Assembly: GCA_036937835.1 (NCBI GenBank)
Contig: CM072881.1
Location: 1,380,501 to 1,444,500 of the forward strand
Length of the DNA: 64,000 nucleotides
Source: Pampus argenteus
Lineage: Eukaryota > Chordata > Actinopteri > Scombriformes > Stromateidae
Direction: 5' to 3'
Shown: in pieces, positions 1 through 64,000 of the stretch
Layout of the letters: every line of letters starts with the position of its first letter
How positions within the stretch are numbered: position 1 is the stretch's first letter
Notes under the pieces: model-generated
The model's database searches: none
Told to the model about the DNA's origin: nothing
Seen by the model: the letters and a program-made list of their open reading frames with translations, nothing else
Position numbers and translations under genes: made by a program

Positions 1-814
1 AGGGGCTGCCTGGGCCCTAACCAGGGGGAGAGTGTTGGTTACAGTGAAGGCAACAGTGAAGGTAACAGTGTTGAGACTTATCACAAGTCGAGTGGTAGAA
101 GAACTTGTTTTCTTTCTGTTTGTTTTTGTATATAGATTATTTTGGTTCATTCATTTTGGGGTTTTTAAACATGTCACTTGCACCTGGTGAGGAGAATAAA
201 AACCCAAAACATCATTTTTTTCCATTCAGCCTGGATTTTTCACCTGCCAAAGACAGGGGTGGAGAAAGCAAGCAAAAAAAAAAAATTGTATTGAACTGTT
301 AATCAGGGTTGGTTGAGTATTATGAGGTCAGTGCATTTAGTGACAACTAAAGTCAAATGGTCAGTAAAATGTTTTATTCACTTTTAGATTTTAACTTTTT
401 CATTCACCACGAAACATTCTTTTCAAAATAAAATTTTATTTAAATATATGCCGAACAGATGTTTATGTGCTTGAATGAATGAATTATCTTTATTTACTTT
501 GAGCTTTTTACAGTAGAGGCATATTGCAAATCCACTAAAATATACAATGTTGTAAAGTAACAGGCATATCGAAAATTTTACAGTTTAAAATGTAAAATGA
601 TTGTGTTTTTTTTCCATTGACCAATTATGCAAACTATGTAATAAATAAAGTCTAATGATCCTTAATTACTTCTGATCAATCAGGAAAAGGCATGGTAAAA
701 CATATACACTATGAATAACTATTTACTGTGTGGGCACAAGAATCCTAATTCTCCAAACTCATTAAAATATGTCATACATGACATGATGAAGTAGTGGTAT
801 TAGAATGTGCCAGA
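1..814. other. Non-coding flank, probably ryr3 intron
   Basis: AT-rich DNA in which I see no RYR exon. The first 60 bases are GC-richer, with short near-repeats (acagtgaaggcaacagtgaaggtaacagtg). They could be the end of a transposon, but I could not identify it. It is inferred to be intronic because the next ryr3 exon on the + strand begins in mid-protein at 5155. Confidence 0.5.
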
Positions 815-1528
815 TGTCAGGCCCAGAACAAAGCGGCAGACTCAGACGCGGAGAAGGCAGGTTTGGATGAACTTTATTTGTTCTCAAGCTGCTGAACACA
901 GTCTACAAAAATTACAACAAAAAGGCTACTCTGACCAGCACTCTAACTATAACTAAAACCTCTGCTATACTCACTGAAAAAAACACTAAACTAGAAAGAA
1001 AAAAACACTTCACCAAAATGGGAAGGATACTAAGAAGATTATCAAACAAAAAACACTTACTCAAAATGAGGAGGAACCAGAACTATCTATAGCTACAACC
1101 TAATCTCCTAAACTGGCTAAAAAACAAAAAACGACCCCGGAGGATGAAAAACTTAATCAAAAGAAAAGACAACCAAACAGAAAGCGATCCCGTAGGATGA
1201 AAACAGGCTACAAAATGCTATCTGCTCTGAAACTTACGGCTATGAAACTTACTGGACATGAAACGTGAATCAGGCTTGGAAACAAGGAACGGCTTGGGTG
1301 CGACGAACAAAGACACTTCGGCACGGGACAAGGGGAAACACAGACTATATATACACATGAGGGAAATGGGGAACAGGTGGAAACAATCAGGGCGGGGCAG
1401 ACAATCAGACTGGTGACACATGAGGAAGGGCAAGTGACCTGAAACGAGAGGAGAGTTAACTTTCAAAATAAAACAGGAAATGACAAGACATAACAAAAAC
1501 CCCAGCTTGACATCACCCCGGTGTGACA
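815..1528 (-). mobile_element. Solo LTR of a Ty3/gypsy-like retrotransposon
   Basis: A 714-bp block that on the - strand starts TGTCACACCGGGG and ends GGGCCTGACA. It is flanked by a perfect 5-bp direct repeat, CCAGA (810-814 and 1529-1533), the expected target-site duplication of an integrase. Read on the - strand it has a TATA-like TATATATAG near 1345-1355 and an AATAAA at 873-878 placed as in an LTR R region. No internal coding sequence adjoins it, so it is a solo LTR left by LTR-LTR recombination. An open frame inside it (1218-1529) is not thought to be a gene. Assignment to gypsy rests on general LTR form only. Confidence 0.85.
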
Positions 1529-2005
1529 CCAGAGACCATTAAATTTGGGCTTTTATGGCCATAATGTTTGTCCATTGGGACATCCCCCTACCTGGCTGGC
1601 TATTCTATATCCTTGTGGAAAGCCCTACAGGACACTGTTGGACACTGAGGACATAATTGAACTACCTGCCGTTAAGTACTCCATAACAAAGCAGTTATGT
1701 GAATATGTGTTTCTCTCTTACTTTTGACTTCGACTTTGGATAGCGCTTAATTTTTTTTACCGGATATTTTTTAATGTATTTATTTGTATGTATTGTGTTA
1801 TGTAGCTATATGTAGGGCTCACATTCATTAAACTATTTTACAGACATTTTTATGATTTTGCTTTTAATTATTATTATTATTATAATTTTTAAATGTTATA
1901 TTTTCTTTTATTTTCTCATGTAAAGGATTTGAGCCAAAATTAATTCATAAAGAGTTCTGTATATATAAAGTTTATTATTATTATTATTATTGTTGTTGTT
2001 ATTAT
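1529..2005. other. Intronic DNA between LTR and Rex3
   Basis: AT-rich sequence ending in an (ATT)n/(GTT)n tract, which is the target site of the neighbouring Rex3 insertion. No exon is seen. Confidence 0.5.
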
Positions 2006-4764
2006 CGTTTGTTCGTTCGTTCGTTGTCTTCCGCTTATCCGAGTTCGGGTCGCGGGGGCAGCAGCTTCAGCAGGGGAGCCCAGACTTCCCTCTCCCCAGC
2101 CACTTCTGTCAACTCTTCCGGGGGGACCCCAAGGCGTTCCCAGGACAGCCGAAAGACGTAGTCCCTCCAGCGTGTCCTGGGTCTTCCCCGGGGTCGCCTC
2201 CTGGAGGGACGTGCCCGGAACATCTCACCCGGGAGACGTCCAGGAGGCATCCTCACGAGATGCCAGAGCCACCTCAGCTGGTTCCTCTCGATGCGGAGGA
2301 GCAGCGGTTCTACTCTGAGCTCCTCGCGGATGGCCGAGCTTCTCACCCTTTCTCTAAGGGAGAGCCCAGCCACCCTGCGAAGGAAGCTCATTTCGGCTGC
2401 TTGTATTTGCGATCTCATTCTTTCGGTCACTACCCAAAGCTCGTGACCATAGGTGAGGGTAGGAACGTAGATCGACTGGTAAATCGAGAGCTTCGCCTTT
2501 CGGCTCAGCTCCTTCTTCACCACGACGGACCGCCGGTCGATCTCCCGTTCCATCCTTCCCTCACTCGTGAACAAGACCCCGAGGTTGAACTCCTCCACTT
2601 GAGGCAGGATCTCATCCCCGACCCGGAGACTGCACTTCACCCTTTTCCGGCTGAGGACCATGGCCTCGGATTTGGAGGTGCTGATTCTCATCCCAGCCGC
2701 TTCACACTCGGCTGCAAACCGCTCCAGAGAGAGCTAAAGGTCACGCTCTGATGAAGCCAACAGGACCAGATCGTCCGCAAAAAGCAGTGACCTAATCCTG
2801 AGGCCACCGAATCGCAGCCCCTCGGCGCCCTGGCTGCGCCTAGAAATCCTGTCCATAAAAGTTATAAACAGAACCGGTGACAAAGGGCAGCCCTGGTGGA
2901 GTCCAACTCCCACGGGAAACAGGTCCGACTTACTGCCGGCAATGCGGACCAAGCTCTGGCATCGAGATTACAGAGACCGGATAGCCCGTACCAATGGGTC
3001 CGGAACCCCATACTCCTGGAGCACCCCCCACAGGACCCCCCGAGGGACACGGTCGAACGCCTTCTCCAAGTCCACAAAGCACATGTAGACTGGTTGGGCG
3101 AACTCCCATGCACCCTCCAGGACCGCGCTAAGGGTATAAAGCTGGTCCACCGTTCCACGGCCGGGACGAAAACCACACTGTTCCTCCTGGATCTGAGGTT
3201 CGACAATCTTGCGGACCCTCCTCTCCAGGACCCCTAAAAAGACCTTCCCGGGGAGGCTGAGGAGTGTGATCCCCCTGTAGTTGGAGCACACCCTCCGGTC
3301 CCCCTTTTTGAAGAGGGGAACCACCACCCCGGTCTGCCAGTCCAGAGGCACTGCCCCCGATGTCCACGCTATGTTGCAGAGACGTGTCAACCAAGACAGC
3401 CCCACAACATCCAGAGCCTTAAGGAACCCCGGTCTGACCTCGTCCACCCCCGGGGCCCCGCCACCGAGGAGTTTTTTGACTACCTCAGCGACCTCTGCCC
3501 CATAGATGGGCGAGACCACCACGGGGTCCCCAGACTCTGCCTCCTCAGAGGAAGACGTGCTGGTGGGATTGAGGAGGTCTTCGAAGTATTCCCTCCACCG
3601 ACCCAAGACGTCCCCAGTCGAGGTCAGCAGCACACCATCCCCACTGAACACAGTGTTGATAGTGCACTGCTTCCCCCGCCTGAGTCGCCGGATGGTGGTC
3701 CAGAACCTCCTCGAAGCCGTTCGAAAGTCGCTCTCCATGGCCTCGCCGAACTCCTCCCACGCCTCCGCAGTTTTTGCCTCCGCAACCGCCAAGGACGCGC
3801 TCCGCTTGGCATGTCGATACCCGTCAGCTTTTTCAGGGCTCCCACAGGCCAAAAAGGTTCTGTAGGCCTCCTTCTTCAGCTTAACGGCATCCCTCACCGC
3901 CGGTGTCCACCAGCGGGTTCGGGGACCACCGCCGCGACAGGCACCGATCACCTTACGCCTCGACAATGGAGGAACGGAACAGAGTCCACTCGGACTCAAT
4001 GTCCCCCGCCTCCCCCGGGACATGAGCGAAGCTCTCCCGGAGGTGGGAGTTGAAACTCTTTCTGACAGGAGATTCAGCCAGACGTTCCCAGCAAACCCGC
4101 ACAGAAGTTTGGGCCTGCCAGGTCTGACCGCCATCCTCCCCCACCATCAGAGCCAACTCACCACCAGGTGGTGATCTGTAGATATTTTGCTGTACCTTCA
4201 GGCTTCGGCTTTGAAAAAAGTTAATTCTGAAGTTTCACTTATTTTTTTGTCTGATGCTCCGGCACTTTCATTTCCTTCTATTTTTCTGAAATGTCCTGAG
4301 TTTTCATGTTTAAATGACTTTGTTTACTATTTATTTATTAACAAAGTTCATAAAAGTTGAACACTCTCTTGCAAGGATTACAATGCAAAACGTCTGACCG
4401 CCATCCTCCCACCACCATCAGAGCCAACTCACCACCAGGTGGTGATCAGTTGACAGCTCCGCCCCTCTCTTCACCCGAGTGTCCAAAACATATGGCCGCA
4501 AGTCCGACGACACGACCACAAAGTCGATCATCGAACTACGGCCGCGGGCGTCCTGGTGCCAGGTGCACATGTGGACACCCTTATGCTTGAACATGGTGTT
4601 CGTTATGGACAATCCATGACGAGCACAGAAGTCCAACAACAGAACACCACTCGGGTTCAGATCAGGGGATCCGTTCCTCCCAATCACGCCCCTCCAGGTC
4701 TCACTGTCGCCGCCCACGTGAGCATTGAAGTCCCCCAGGAGGGCGAGGGAGTCCCCAGAGGGAG
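2006..4764 (-). mobile_element. Rex3/RTE-type LINE, 5'-truncated, degraded
   Basis: A - strand non-LTR retrotransposon. A partial endonuclease reads from 4804 down to 4418 (LLGDFNAHVGG, ending STDHHLVVSWL). The reverse transcriptase reads from about 4134 to 2734, with blocks NYRGITLLSLPGKV, EEQCGFRPGRGTVDQL, FVDLEKAFDRVPR, GCPLSPVLF and LLFADDLVLL (the YADD box reads FADD). The C-terminal tail follows to 2035 (VPTLTYGHELWVVTER; RRPRGRPRTRWRDYV). The frames are broken several times, so it is dead. The 3' end is at low coordinates, with a GAACGAACGAAC tail. A 12-bp duplication TGTTGTTATTAT flanks it (1994-2005 and 4765-4776). A foreign 216-bp segment (4175-4390) splits it. It is not part of ryr3. 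Confidence 0.9.
4175..4390 (+). repeat. Copy 1 of a 216-bp templated duplication
   Basis: Nearly identical to 4918-5132; the one difference I found by eye is an extra c in aaagttcataaaag. This copy sits inside the Rex3 element and is flanked on both sides by the same Rex3 stretch (4122-4176 and 4392-4446, about 55 nt). That looks like a staggered-break insertion of DNA copied from about 740 bp downstream. Confidence 0.9.
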
Positions 4765-4917
4765 TGTTGTTATTATATGAAGGACTAATTCCTTCCATAA
4801 CCAATCGTGTGTATCAATCACTGAGCTATCACGTTTCACAATATAAAAGATAAAAACTTTTAGATTTCAAATTTGGTTGGAAGGTTATACATCACAGTAA
4901 AGATTTAATGTTAATGT

Positions 4918-5132
4918 TCTGTAGATATTTTGCTGTACCTTCAGGCTTCGGCTTTGAAAAAAGTTAATTCTGAAGTTTCACTTATTTTTTTGTCTGATGC
5001 TCCGGCACTTTCATTTCCTTCTATTTTTCTGAAATGTCCTGAGTTTTCATGTTTAAATGACTTTGTTTACTATTTATTTATTAACAAAGTTATAAAAGTT
5101 GAACACTCTCTTGCAAGGATTACAATGCAAAA
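4918..5132 (+). repeat. Copy 2 (native site) of the 216-bp duplication
   Basis: The parental copy, continuous with the 3' part of the intron. It ends 22 nt before the first exon of the window (5155) and so probably includes the branch-point region. The copy in Rex3 (4175-4390) matches it almost base for base. Confidence 0.85.
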
Positions 5133-5154
5133 TGTAACTCTCCCCATGTATCAG

Positions 5155-57984
<52,830 letters not shown>

Positions 57985-58660
57985 TCTGTTCATGGAGCAA
58001 CAGACTCTTCCTTTTCATACTTCGCTCTGCCCCCTGTGCTGATCCCTTAAACCTGTCTTACCGCTTTCTAATCAGTCCCTATTCTACCAGACCACAAGTT
58101 CTACACTCTGCTCCACTCCCTCCGTCTGGGAGGAACAACATCTCCAGCCTCTGCTACAGGCTCAACCTTCAGTTCAGACCTAAATCTATAACCGCAGGCC
58201 ATCCTCTCAGTTCTTCTTCATCCAGTCAGTCAACTCGCTAACTCTGCTCCAACGTCCAGCAAACTTTGGAATGCTCCTTAGGCTTTGTACATAGAAAATA
58301 TCAGATTATATGGTGAGACCTAAAAGTCTTTGGCTCAGTTGATGACTGCTTCATCTTGTTCTACATTCATAGTAACAAGAAGAAAAGACAAAAAGGAGCA
58401 AGAGAAAAGAGGACCCAAAGATGGACAGAGAAGGAGAGTGGAAAGAAGATAGAGAACCCATTCTGTTCTGTTCTAAGAGACCGTTAGGACAAGGATCAAT
58501 ACACAAAGAGCAGGCATTAGTATTATGATATTTATATGAATTTTAATGTGTACAGTGCACGTTGCATGTAGGTATAGGGAGTGGACACAAAGAAACACCT
58601 CTACAACCTGCTGTAATCCAATACCACAGTTCTGCAATAAATCGTACCTTTGAGAGGCTA
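57985..58660 (+). other. ryr3: ryr3 3' UTR (extent estimated)
   Basis: Non-coding sequence from the stop to about 20 nt past the first good poly(A) signal (AATAAA at 58636). The real end is unknown; a later AATAAA near 59097 could also be used. Confidence 0.6.
58636..58641 (+). promoter_or_regulatory. Candidate poly(A) signal of ryr3
   Basis: AATAAA 652 nt after the stop codon, followed by GT/T-rich sequence (gtatgttcagcttttgc) suited to cleavage-factor binding. It lies in a stretch that resembles 60310-60370, where the same gcaataaatc motif recurs. Confidence 0.6.
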
Positions 58661-58682
58661 GTATGTTCAGCTTTTGCTAAAA

Positions 58683-58736
58683 CTTTAAAAAGGTAATGAT
58701 TTAATCAAATCATCACCTTTTTAAAGATTTTCAGTT
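58683..58736. repeat. Imperfect palindrome, about 20-bp arms
   Basis: Arms CTTTAAAAAGGT + ATGATTT and AAATCAT + ACCTTTTTAAAG with one mismatch and a short loop. It starts about 40 nt after the candidate poly(A) signal. As DNA it could be the end of a MITE; as RNA, a hairpin in a longer 3' UTR. Confidence 0.9.
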
Positions 58737-61551
58737 TGTGATACATGTAGTGGGAAGATGAGGTGCCTCCTAATTTAATCAAACACACCATCAAACTTCA
58801 GCCTCCACAAACACAACACCTGTGTCAACAAAACCTGAACATATATGTCTTCACAAATAGGGCTGTTGTACTGGGTTGAATGAAAGTCAATATTGTGTCC
58901 ACACCCTGTACACGCCAACACGGTGTGTGAAGGGCTCCTTAACTAAGTGTTAATTTTGCTAGCAACATGATCAACAGTCCACTTTGTTCCTGTTGAGCTG
59001 AGTGACCTGGAAACTCAGCCAAAGCATGAGCATCAATAAGTCATTATCCTCCATCAGCTTGCCAATTATCTACATTATTGTTTGAAACACCACAGAAATA
59101 AATGAATGGTTGAATCTATTATCGACATCTTGGGTAACTCTTTTCTCTTTGATTTGATCCTTTGCCCCAGTATCAGCAGGGCTTAAGGATGGAGAAGTCT
59201 GTCCAACAACTACTGGTCAAATTGCCATGAAATTTACTGAGCACATCTATGCTCCCTTTTAACTTCTAACTACTAACCACACAACCTTTCCTCTAAAGTT
59301 ACCGTAGAGAGACACATTAAATTTTTTGCCAGATTTCTGCTTAAGACTCTAAGAACTGCTAAATATTCAGCATGCCTCTTCCCTATTGAGGGTTGTAAGA
59401 AAATTCACACTCTTTAGGTGCCACTAGAGGGGCTTTAAAGTTTCTTTAAAAAAATATATAATTAATACTGCATAATTAGGGCTTACTAGTTAAATTGTTA
59501 AACAAATAATGTAGTATTATGAAAAGCAATACCAAAGCAGCAAAAATTTGATTTATCTCTTTTAAATTTCATAGCTGCAGACAAAATTAATGTGTGCTTG
59601 TTAGTTAATAAAAACAAATAATATGCCAGGCAGGAGCAACCCATCAGTCAAACCTGCAGTGGGAATGTACAGCAAGGTCAGGGTGAGGACACATGATGGA
59701 TGGATGAATGAAAACAGAGGGAGAGGAGACACGATGATACAGTGCCTTACTAAGCCAGAGATGAGCTATGCAAGCTTAAGGGGGGCATAGGAATGACAGA
59801 TAACTTCAAATGAATGCAATGTAAAGACTGAGGGAAACACCTGGAGCTGTGTGACAGTGTTTATGGAAGAGCAAATATGTCTGTGCACTACAGTAAAGTA
59901 GAGGGAAGGACAGAGATGATAGTACTCGGTATTGGGATTATGAAACTAAATCATTAGTTCTTCAGTGGTTTTGGTTCAGACCTAAGTACAAGTATCTACA
60001 TGTGAAATTATTTAAAATTTCAGTTTGCTTTTTGCAGTGTAAGTAGGGGTGTAACAATGGTCAAAATGTACAAGTAAGTGCTGCTTAATTATTAAGTATT
60101 ATCCAGTGATCCTACAGTTGCAAAGTTTTGAGAAATTCAGCAGAATTCAGAGTGTGACCATTTGGCAGTGTTGTAATAAGAGAGTCCATAGATAGATAGA
60201 GATAGAGATAGCGTTTAGAGGGCTTCTTCCTTTTTATCAAAAGCATCAGGTTCTTCGGGGGTGGTTCCCTGTATACTCATATGTCAGTTTATGATTTGCA
60301 TATAGCTGAAAGCGTAATATAACAGCCCTGCAATAAATCCTACCTTCATGAAAGTTCTAATGTTTGTCTTTTAGAGAGGCGATGATTATATCTTTATGGT
60401 CATTTTAGAAGTTGTAGTTTGTGTTAACTTTGAGCTTGTTGTTCTTGGTACTTCTTAGTGTAAACAAACCATAGTGTCCCAGTATTAAGCTCAGTTTTAG
60501 CTGCATGTACCTACTAAACTGGTGGCTGAGCAAATCTTTAAATACCTTTTGTTTAGTCAGTTGCAAGACAAGGTACAAGTACCTTTGCCAACAAAAGCAA
60601 CTGTTTTCTTGAAACTTCAAAGATTAATTCATTTAGTTTGCTTAGCCTTGTTTTTGTAAACACTCTGCTGCAGACACCTACTGTATACATTCTTTATCAT
60701 GCAATATAACACCAAGAGACAGACATCCATTAATGTAAATATGTTAGATTGCACACTCATTTACTTTCTAGTTTGTATAGTAATTGTTACAACTCCAACT
60801 GCAAAGCGGGGAAATTATTTAGCAGTATCCAAAGTGGAAGACACGCACTAACATTGACTGACTGAATGAATGTTCACAGTTGGCAAATGTTCAAACATGT
60901 CTGAGAACCCTTTTCAAATAAGGATTGTTTAGCAAAGCCTTTTTTTTTTTTTTTTTTTGCTGATAACCCTTGCAGTTACTCTTTTTGTATAGACATTCTC
61001 CAAAACAATATCTGAAGATATTGCAATTGCATGTTTATTATGCAGGTTTAACCAACAAAGACAAAATCTGTGTCACCCAAAAAAATGTTTAACACAATTA
61101 CTTAAGATTAATCAAGCGTTATGTAATATTGTATCTTAAGTGTTGTGGGCTTCATTATAACCCACTGCCACAACTTTATCCCTTTGAAAAAACAAAGTGT
61201 CTCCTACTTTTTCTTACTTAACCATCTATGTTTTAATATACAATGAGTAAAAATGTGTGTTTAAGTATCATTTGGTTGTAACCTCACAATCAAGCAATAG
61301 GCCTTCAGGGGGTGCATGGGAGGTGATCATTGTATGTTGTCAAACAAATAACAGCTTTCTTAACTTTGTCTCAGATTAAAATAAAAGTATGTTTATTATT
61401 ATTTTATTATCTAATGTATTTATTTATTATGCACATAGTGGTAAGGAAATAAAATAGGTCCTGTGAAATTAGTTTCCCATTTAATCTTAAATATGCTATA
61501 CATACATACATATACATACACAAACACACACAAACAAACACACACACACAG

Positions 61552-61558
<7 letters not shown>
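58737..61558. other. Intergenic DNA downstream of ryr3
   Basis: No gene recognised. It contains a T run near 60939-60958 and a stretch (60310-60400) resembling the poly(A)-signal region at 58610-58680. The 71-codon frame at 60405-60620 (-) has no family resemblance. Confidence 0.5.

Positions 61559-61594
<36 letters not shown>
61559..61594. repeat. (TA)n microsatellite
   Basis: An AT array immediately before the left end of a hAT element, preceded by CA-rich sequence. Confidence 0.95.
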
Positions 61595-61596
<2 letters not shown>

Positions 61597-62067
61597 TGGT
61601 GGGCCGTTATCGCCGTTAACTCACTGCGATAATGTGAGACTCTTATCGAGCAATATAAAAAATACCACCGTTATTCTATTATCAAAATTGGGTTTAGAGC
61701 TGGGTCCTATAATAAGCAAACTGATGACTTTCATCGTGATATTTTAGCGCGGATGTATACATATTTGCACTGTAGGGTGCAATTTGGTTTTCGAACCTCT
61801 ACGAATTACCCGAACTACCACACCAAACGTGATAGTCTATCATGATGCAGCCATGAAGCCGCAAGGCTTGCTTCAAGGAAAATTCATTTTTAAGAAGCTT
61901 CCCGATGGTGGCATCAAGGTTGTGTTCACCTTATGCAATGCAGAATTGGTTTACTGTAAGAGTTCTTCCAGTCTCAAATGCCACCTAAACGCATAGCATC
62001 CCTTTGCTATAAGCAGTCAGTGATGTATATATATAGGCTCTTTACACAAAACACAAAACCACCACTA
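61595..62067 (+). mobile_element. hAT element with BED-finger transposase start
   Basis: The left end AGTGGTGGGCCGTTA and the next 180 bp match the MITE at 10233-10463. Unlike the MITE it carries a transposase start at 61784-61996, with FIFKKLPDGGIKVVFTLCNA and a BED finger (CNAELVYCKSSSSLKCHLNA) that stops at once. The right end is uncertain; ccaccacta at 62059-62067 is a candidate. It may be the longer relative from which the MITE derives. Confidence 0.7.
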
Positions 62068-63203
62068 CATATATGCATGTTTGGCAAAACATTGCCAGTC
62101 ACTCATCTGTTGCAGCTTCCCTAAACAGGCAGAGGTTGTCCTGTTTTGTGAATTATCTGGTAATATTTCACACTCCAAGACCTGCAGTCAACTCAATAAA
62201 ACCCAGGTTAACATGATGCATGTGTAATGTGGAGGGAGCTTTAATTCAAAAGTGATGAATTGGGATTATATTTCTTAGATCAGTAAGATACGGAGACCCA
62301 ACATATTCAAAATAGGTATAATGAAATAAATAATAGTTTGGGATTGGCTATATGTTCATTCAGTTGGTTATTTATTATTGATTTTGTCTGTATTTACTTT
62401 TTTTATTTCATTATTTACATAGTTTAAATAGTGTGTCTCCATAATAAGCAACTTGAAGTATGATGCAGTTAAGTTATCAACCTAAGTTAGCACATCAGAG
62501 TTTGTTTTAGCAATGTGAGAAAATTCAACTCACGCCAACTAACACATTTGCAAGTGAGTACTCTGTGAACTACATGGATGGAACTTGATCCTGAGGTGTT
62601 TTAAATGGGTTAAAATGATATGGAGTGTTGAGAAGATAATGGTTGTAATGTTCTGGCAGGTTGCTAAAAAGCCATGTTTACTGATTTCACCTTTAATGTT
62701 GAGTGAGGACGCATGTACAATTTATATTCAGCATTGATGATGTACAAATACAATAACATGGTGGATGTAACAGTTGCAAACACCCAGTGTGGGTATTATG
62801 TATTTATTATTCCAGAGCACTCATTATACCATGCTGATGCCATGACTATTTTTTGAAGTTATTTATTCATTTATTTTTTGATATGGCAATATCACAACAA
62901 ACAGAATAATACCATTACTACGTGGTATTTTCTTCCTGTAAAAATAAATAAATATTTTCCATATTTAACACAGAGGGGGCATGTTTAGTTTGCCACACAG
63001 TAGTGCATCACATAGACTTGATGAGTAGCCTATTGCTACTTCTGAGGGATAAATGTGTAAAGAGGAGTTGAGTCTATGAGTAATGAATGAATTTGCATGA
63101 TTTTGAAAATAAAATGTTATTTATCAACTTGTGTAGAGGGTAATATTTTTAATGCAACATGTTTTATGTTTATGTTTATATACAACCTGCAATTATACAC
63201 CAG
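62068..63203. other. Intergenic, nothing recognised
   Basis: AT-rich DNA with no exon, RNA gene or transposon end that I can support. Confidence 0.5.
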
Positions 63204-64000
63204 TTATCTGTCTGTCCCCTCATTGTCTACTGTGTGATGGAGAGGGTGTGGATCATTGTCCATGATGGATAACAGTTTCTTCAGTGTTCTCCTCTCCACC
63301 ACGGTCACAAAAGTCTCCAGCCTGAGACCTAGTACAGAGCCAGCCTTCTTGATGATTTTATCAAGTCTGATGGTGTTGCTGGCTCTGATGCTGCTGCCCC
63401 AACACGCAGCAGCAAAGAAGATGGCGCTGGCAACGACTGGTAAAAGATCTCCAACATCTTGCTGCACACATTGAAGGATCTCAGCTTCCTCAGGAAATAG
63501 TCTGCTCATCCCCTTTTTGTACACAGCTTCTGTGTTAGATTTCCAGTCCAGTGTGTTGTCAATCACCACTCCCAGGTATTTGTCCTCCACCTCCACCACC
63601 ACCTCCCCCCTGATCAGTACTGGCTGTGAAGGCATCCTCTTCCTCCTGAAGTCGATCACCATCTCTCTGGTCTTGTTGACATTCAGCCTCAGGTGATTCT
63701 GTTCGGACCACTCTACAAAGTTGTCCACCAGCGTCCTGTACTCACCCTCCTCTCCCTCTCTTATACACCCGACAACAGAGTCATTAGAAAACTTCTGCAG
63801 GTGACATGACTCAGAGTTGTATTGAAAGTCAGTGGTGTATAAGGTGAAGAGGAAGGGAGAAAGTACAGTTCCCTGTGGAGCTCCTGTATCACTGACCACC
63901 ACATCAGACAGGACACTGCCCAGACGGACAAACTGTGGCCTGCCCGTCAAGTAGTCAGTAATCTATGAGATCACTGTGTCGTCAACACCCACCACCTGCA
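63204..64000 (-). mobile_element. Rex1-type LINE reverse transcriptase, runs off the right edge
   Basis: A 248-codon - strand frame: GAPQGTVLSPFLFTLYTTDF, FSNDSVVGCI (at the position of the YADD box, so the catalytic aspartates are damaged), NHLRLNVNKTREMVIDFRRK, YLGVVIDNTLDW and, at the end, AIFFAAACWGSSIRA and DNDPHPLHHT. Upstream reverse transcriptase lies beyond the window. An in-frame stop at about 63962 ends the open frame at its 5' side. Confidence 0.88.

Noticed and set aside
1218..1529. A 103-codon - strand open frame
   Set aside because: It lies wholly inside the solo LTR and starts at its edge; LTRs of this kind do not encode such proteins.
1990..2751. A long + strand open frame opposite the Rex3 reverse transcriptase
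   Set aside because: It is the antisense shadow of GC-rich Rex3 coding sequence; the - strand carries the recognisable domains.
60405..60620. A downstream - strand gene
   Set aside because: A 71-codon frame with no domain, no splice context and AT-rich codons; most likely chance.

Overview
The window is vertebrate nuclear DNA, almost certainly from a ray-finned (teleost) fish. It carries one large multi-exon gene on the + strand, ryr3 (ryanodine receptor 3). Its introns are loaded with transposons typical of teleosts: L2/Maui-type LINEs, Rex1-type and Rex3/RTE-type LINEs, hAT, Tc1 and pogo-like DNA elements, Ty3/gypsy LTRs and a 5S-rRNA-derived SINE. There are no operons, no bacterial features and no CRISPR array. 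I cannot name the species.

The gene: I assembled 47 coding exons by reading exon homology, splice sites and phase, from 5155 to the stop codon at 57982-57984. Every junction keeps the frame. The exons sum to 5,818 nt, which is 1,938 residues plus the stop, or roughly the C-terminal 40% of a receptor of about 4,870 residues. Upstream exons lie outside the window. In order the exons encode the C-terminal part of the cytoplasmic solenoid (5155-23317), the calmodulin-binding segment (23605-23717), the core solenoid, the EF-hand pair (40330-40784), the thumb-and-forefingers region and an acidic divergent region (41784-45353), then the channel domain: S1 (46087), S2 (46606), S3/S4 (50473), S5 (51501), pore plus S6 (53805-54968), the zinc-binding C-terminal domain (55569) and the last 31 residues (57889). 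Subtype RYR3 rather than RYR1 or RYR2 is called from RYR3-like stretches such as VSDQERKKMKRKGDRYSM and EKEMEKQKLLYQQARLHDRG. Two small in-frame candidate cassette exons (21487 and 21684) and two GC-AG introns (donors at 40489 and 46876) stand out. So does a glutamine in the pore loop where other family members have glutamate.

Layout: 1-5154 is intron or upstream flank with a solo LTR (815-1528) and a Rex3 LINE (2006-4764) that itself holds a near-identical copy of the DNA just upstream of the first exon. 5155-9597 holds six exons. The 11.4-kb intron 9598-20988 is a stack of nested elements: an old + strand L2 interrupted by a 231-bp hAT MITE and by a younger - strand L2, which is itself split by an 853-bp hAT, followed by a Rex1-like LINE, a TATC array and a 5'-truncated gypsy element. 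20989-28477 is exon-dense. 28478-35662 is a 7.2-kb intron with a pogo-like element. 35663-57984 holds the remaining exons, with L2 tails, a probable DDX5-like retrocopy, a Tc1 remnant and many TG/CA microsatellites close to splice sites. 57985-64000 is 3' UTR and intergenic DNA with a hAT fragment and a Rex1 LINE at the right edge.

I do not see a new multi-gene system. The best leads are the two insertions with a 5S rRNA head and a Rex3 tail, the recent 216-bp templated duplication beside the first exon, the candidate microexons, and the pore-loop Glu-to-Gln change.
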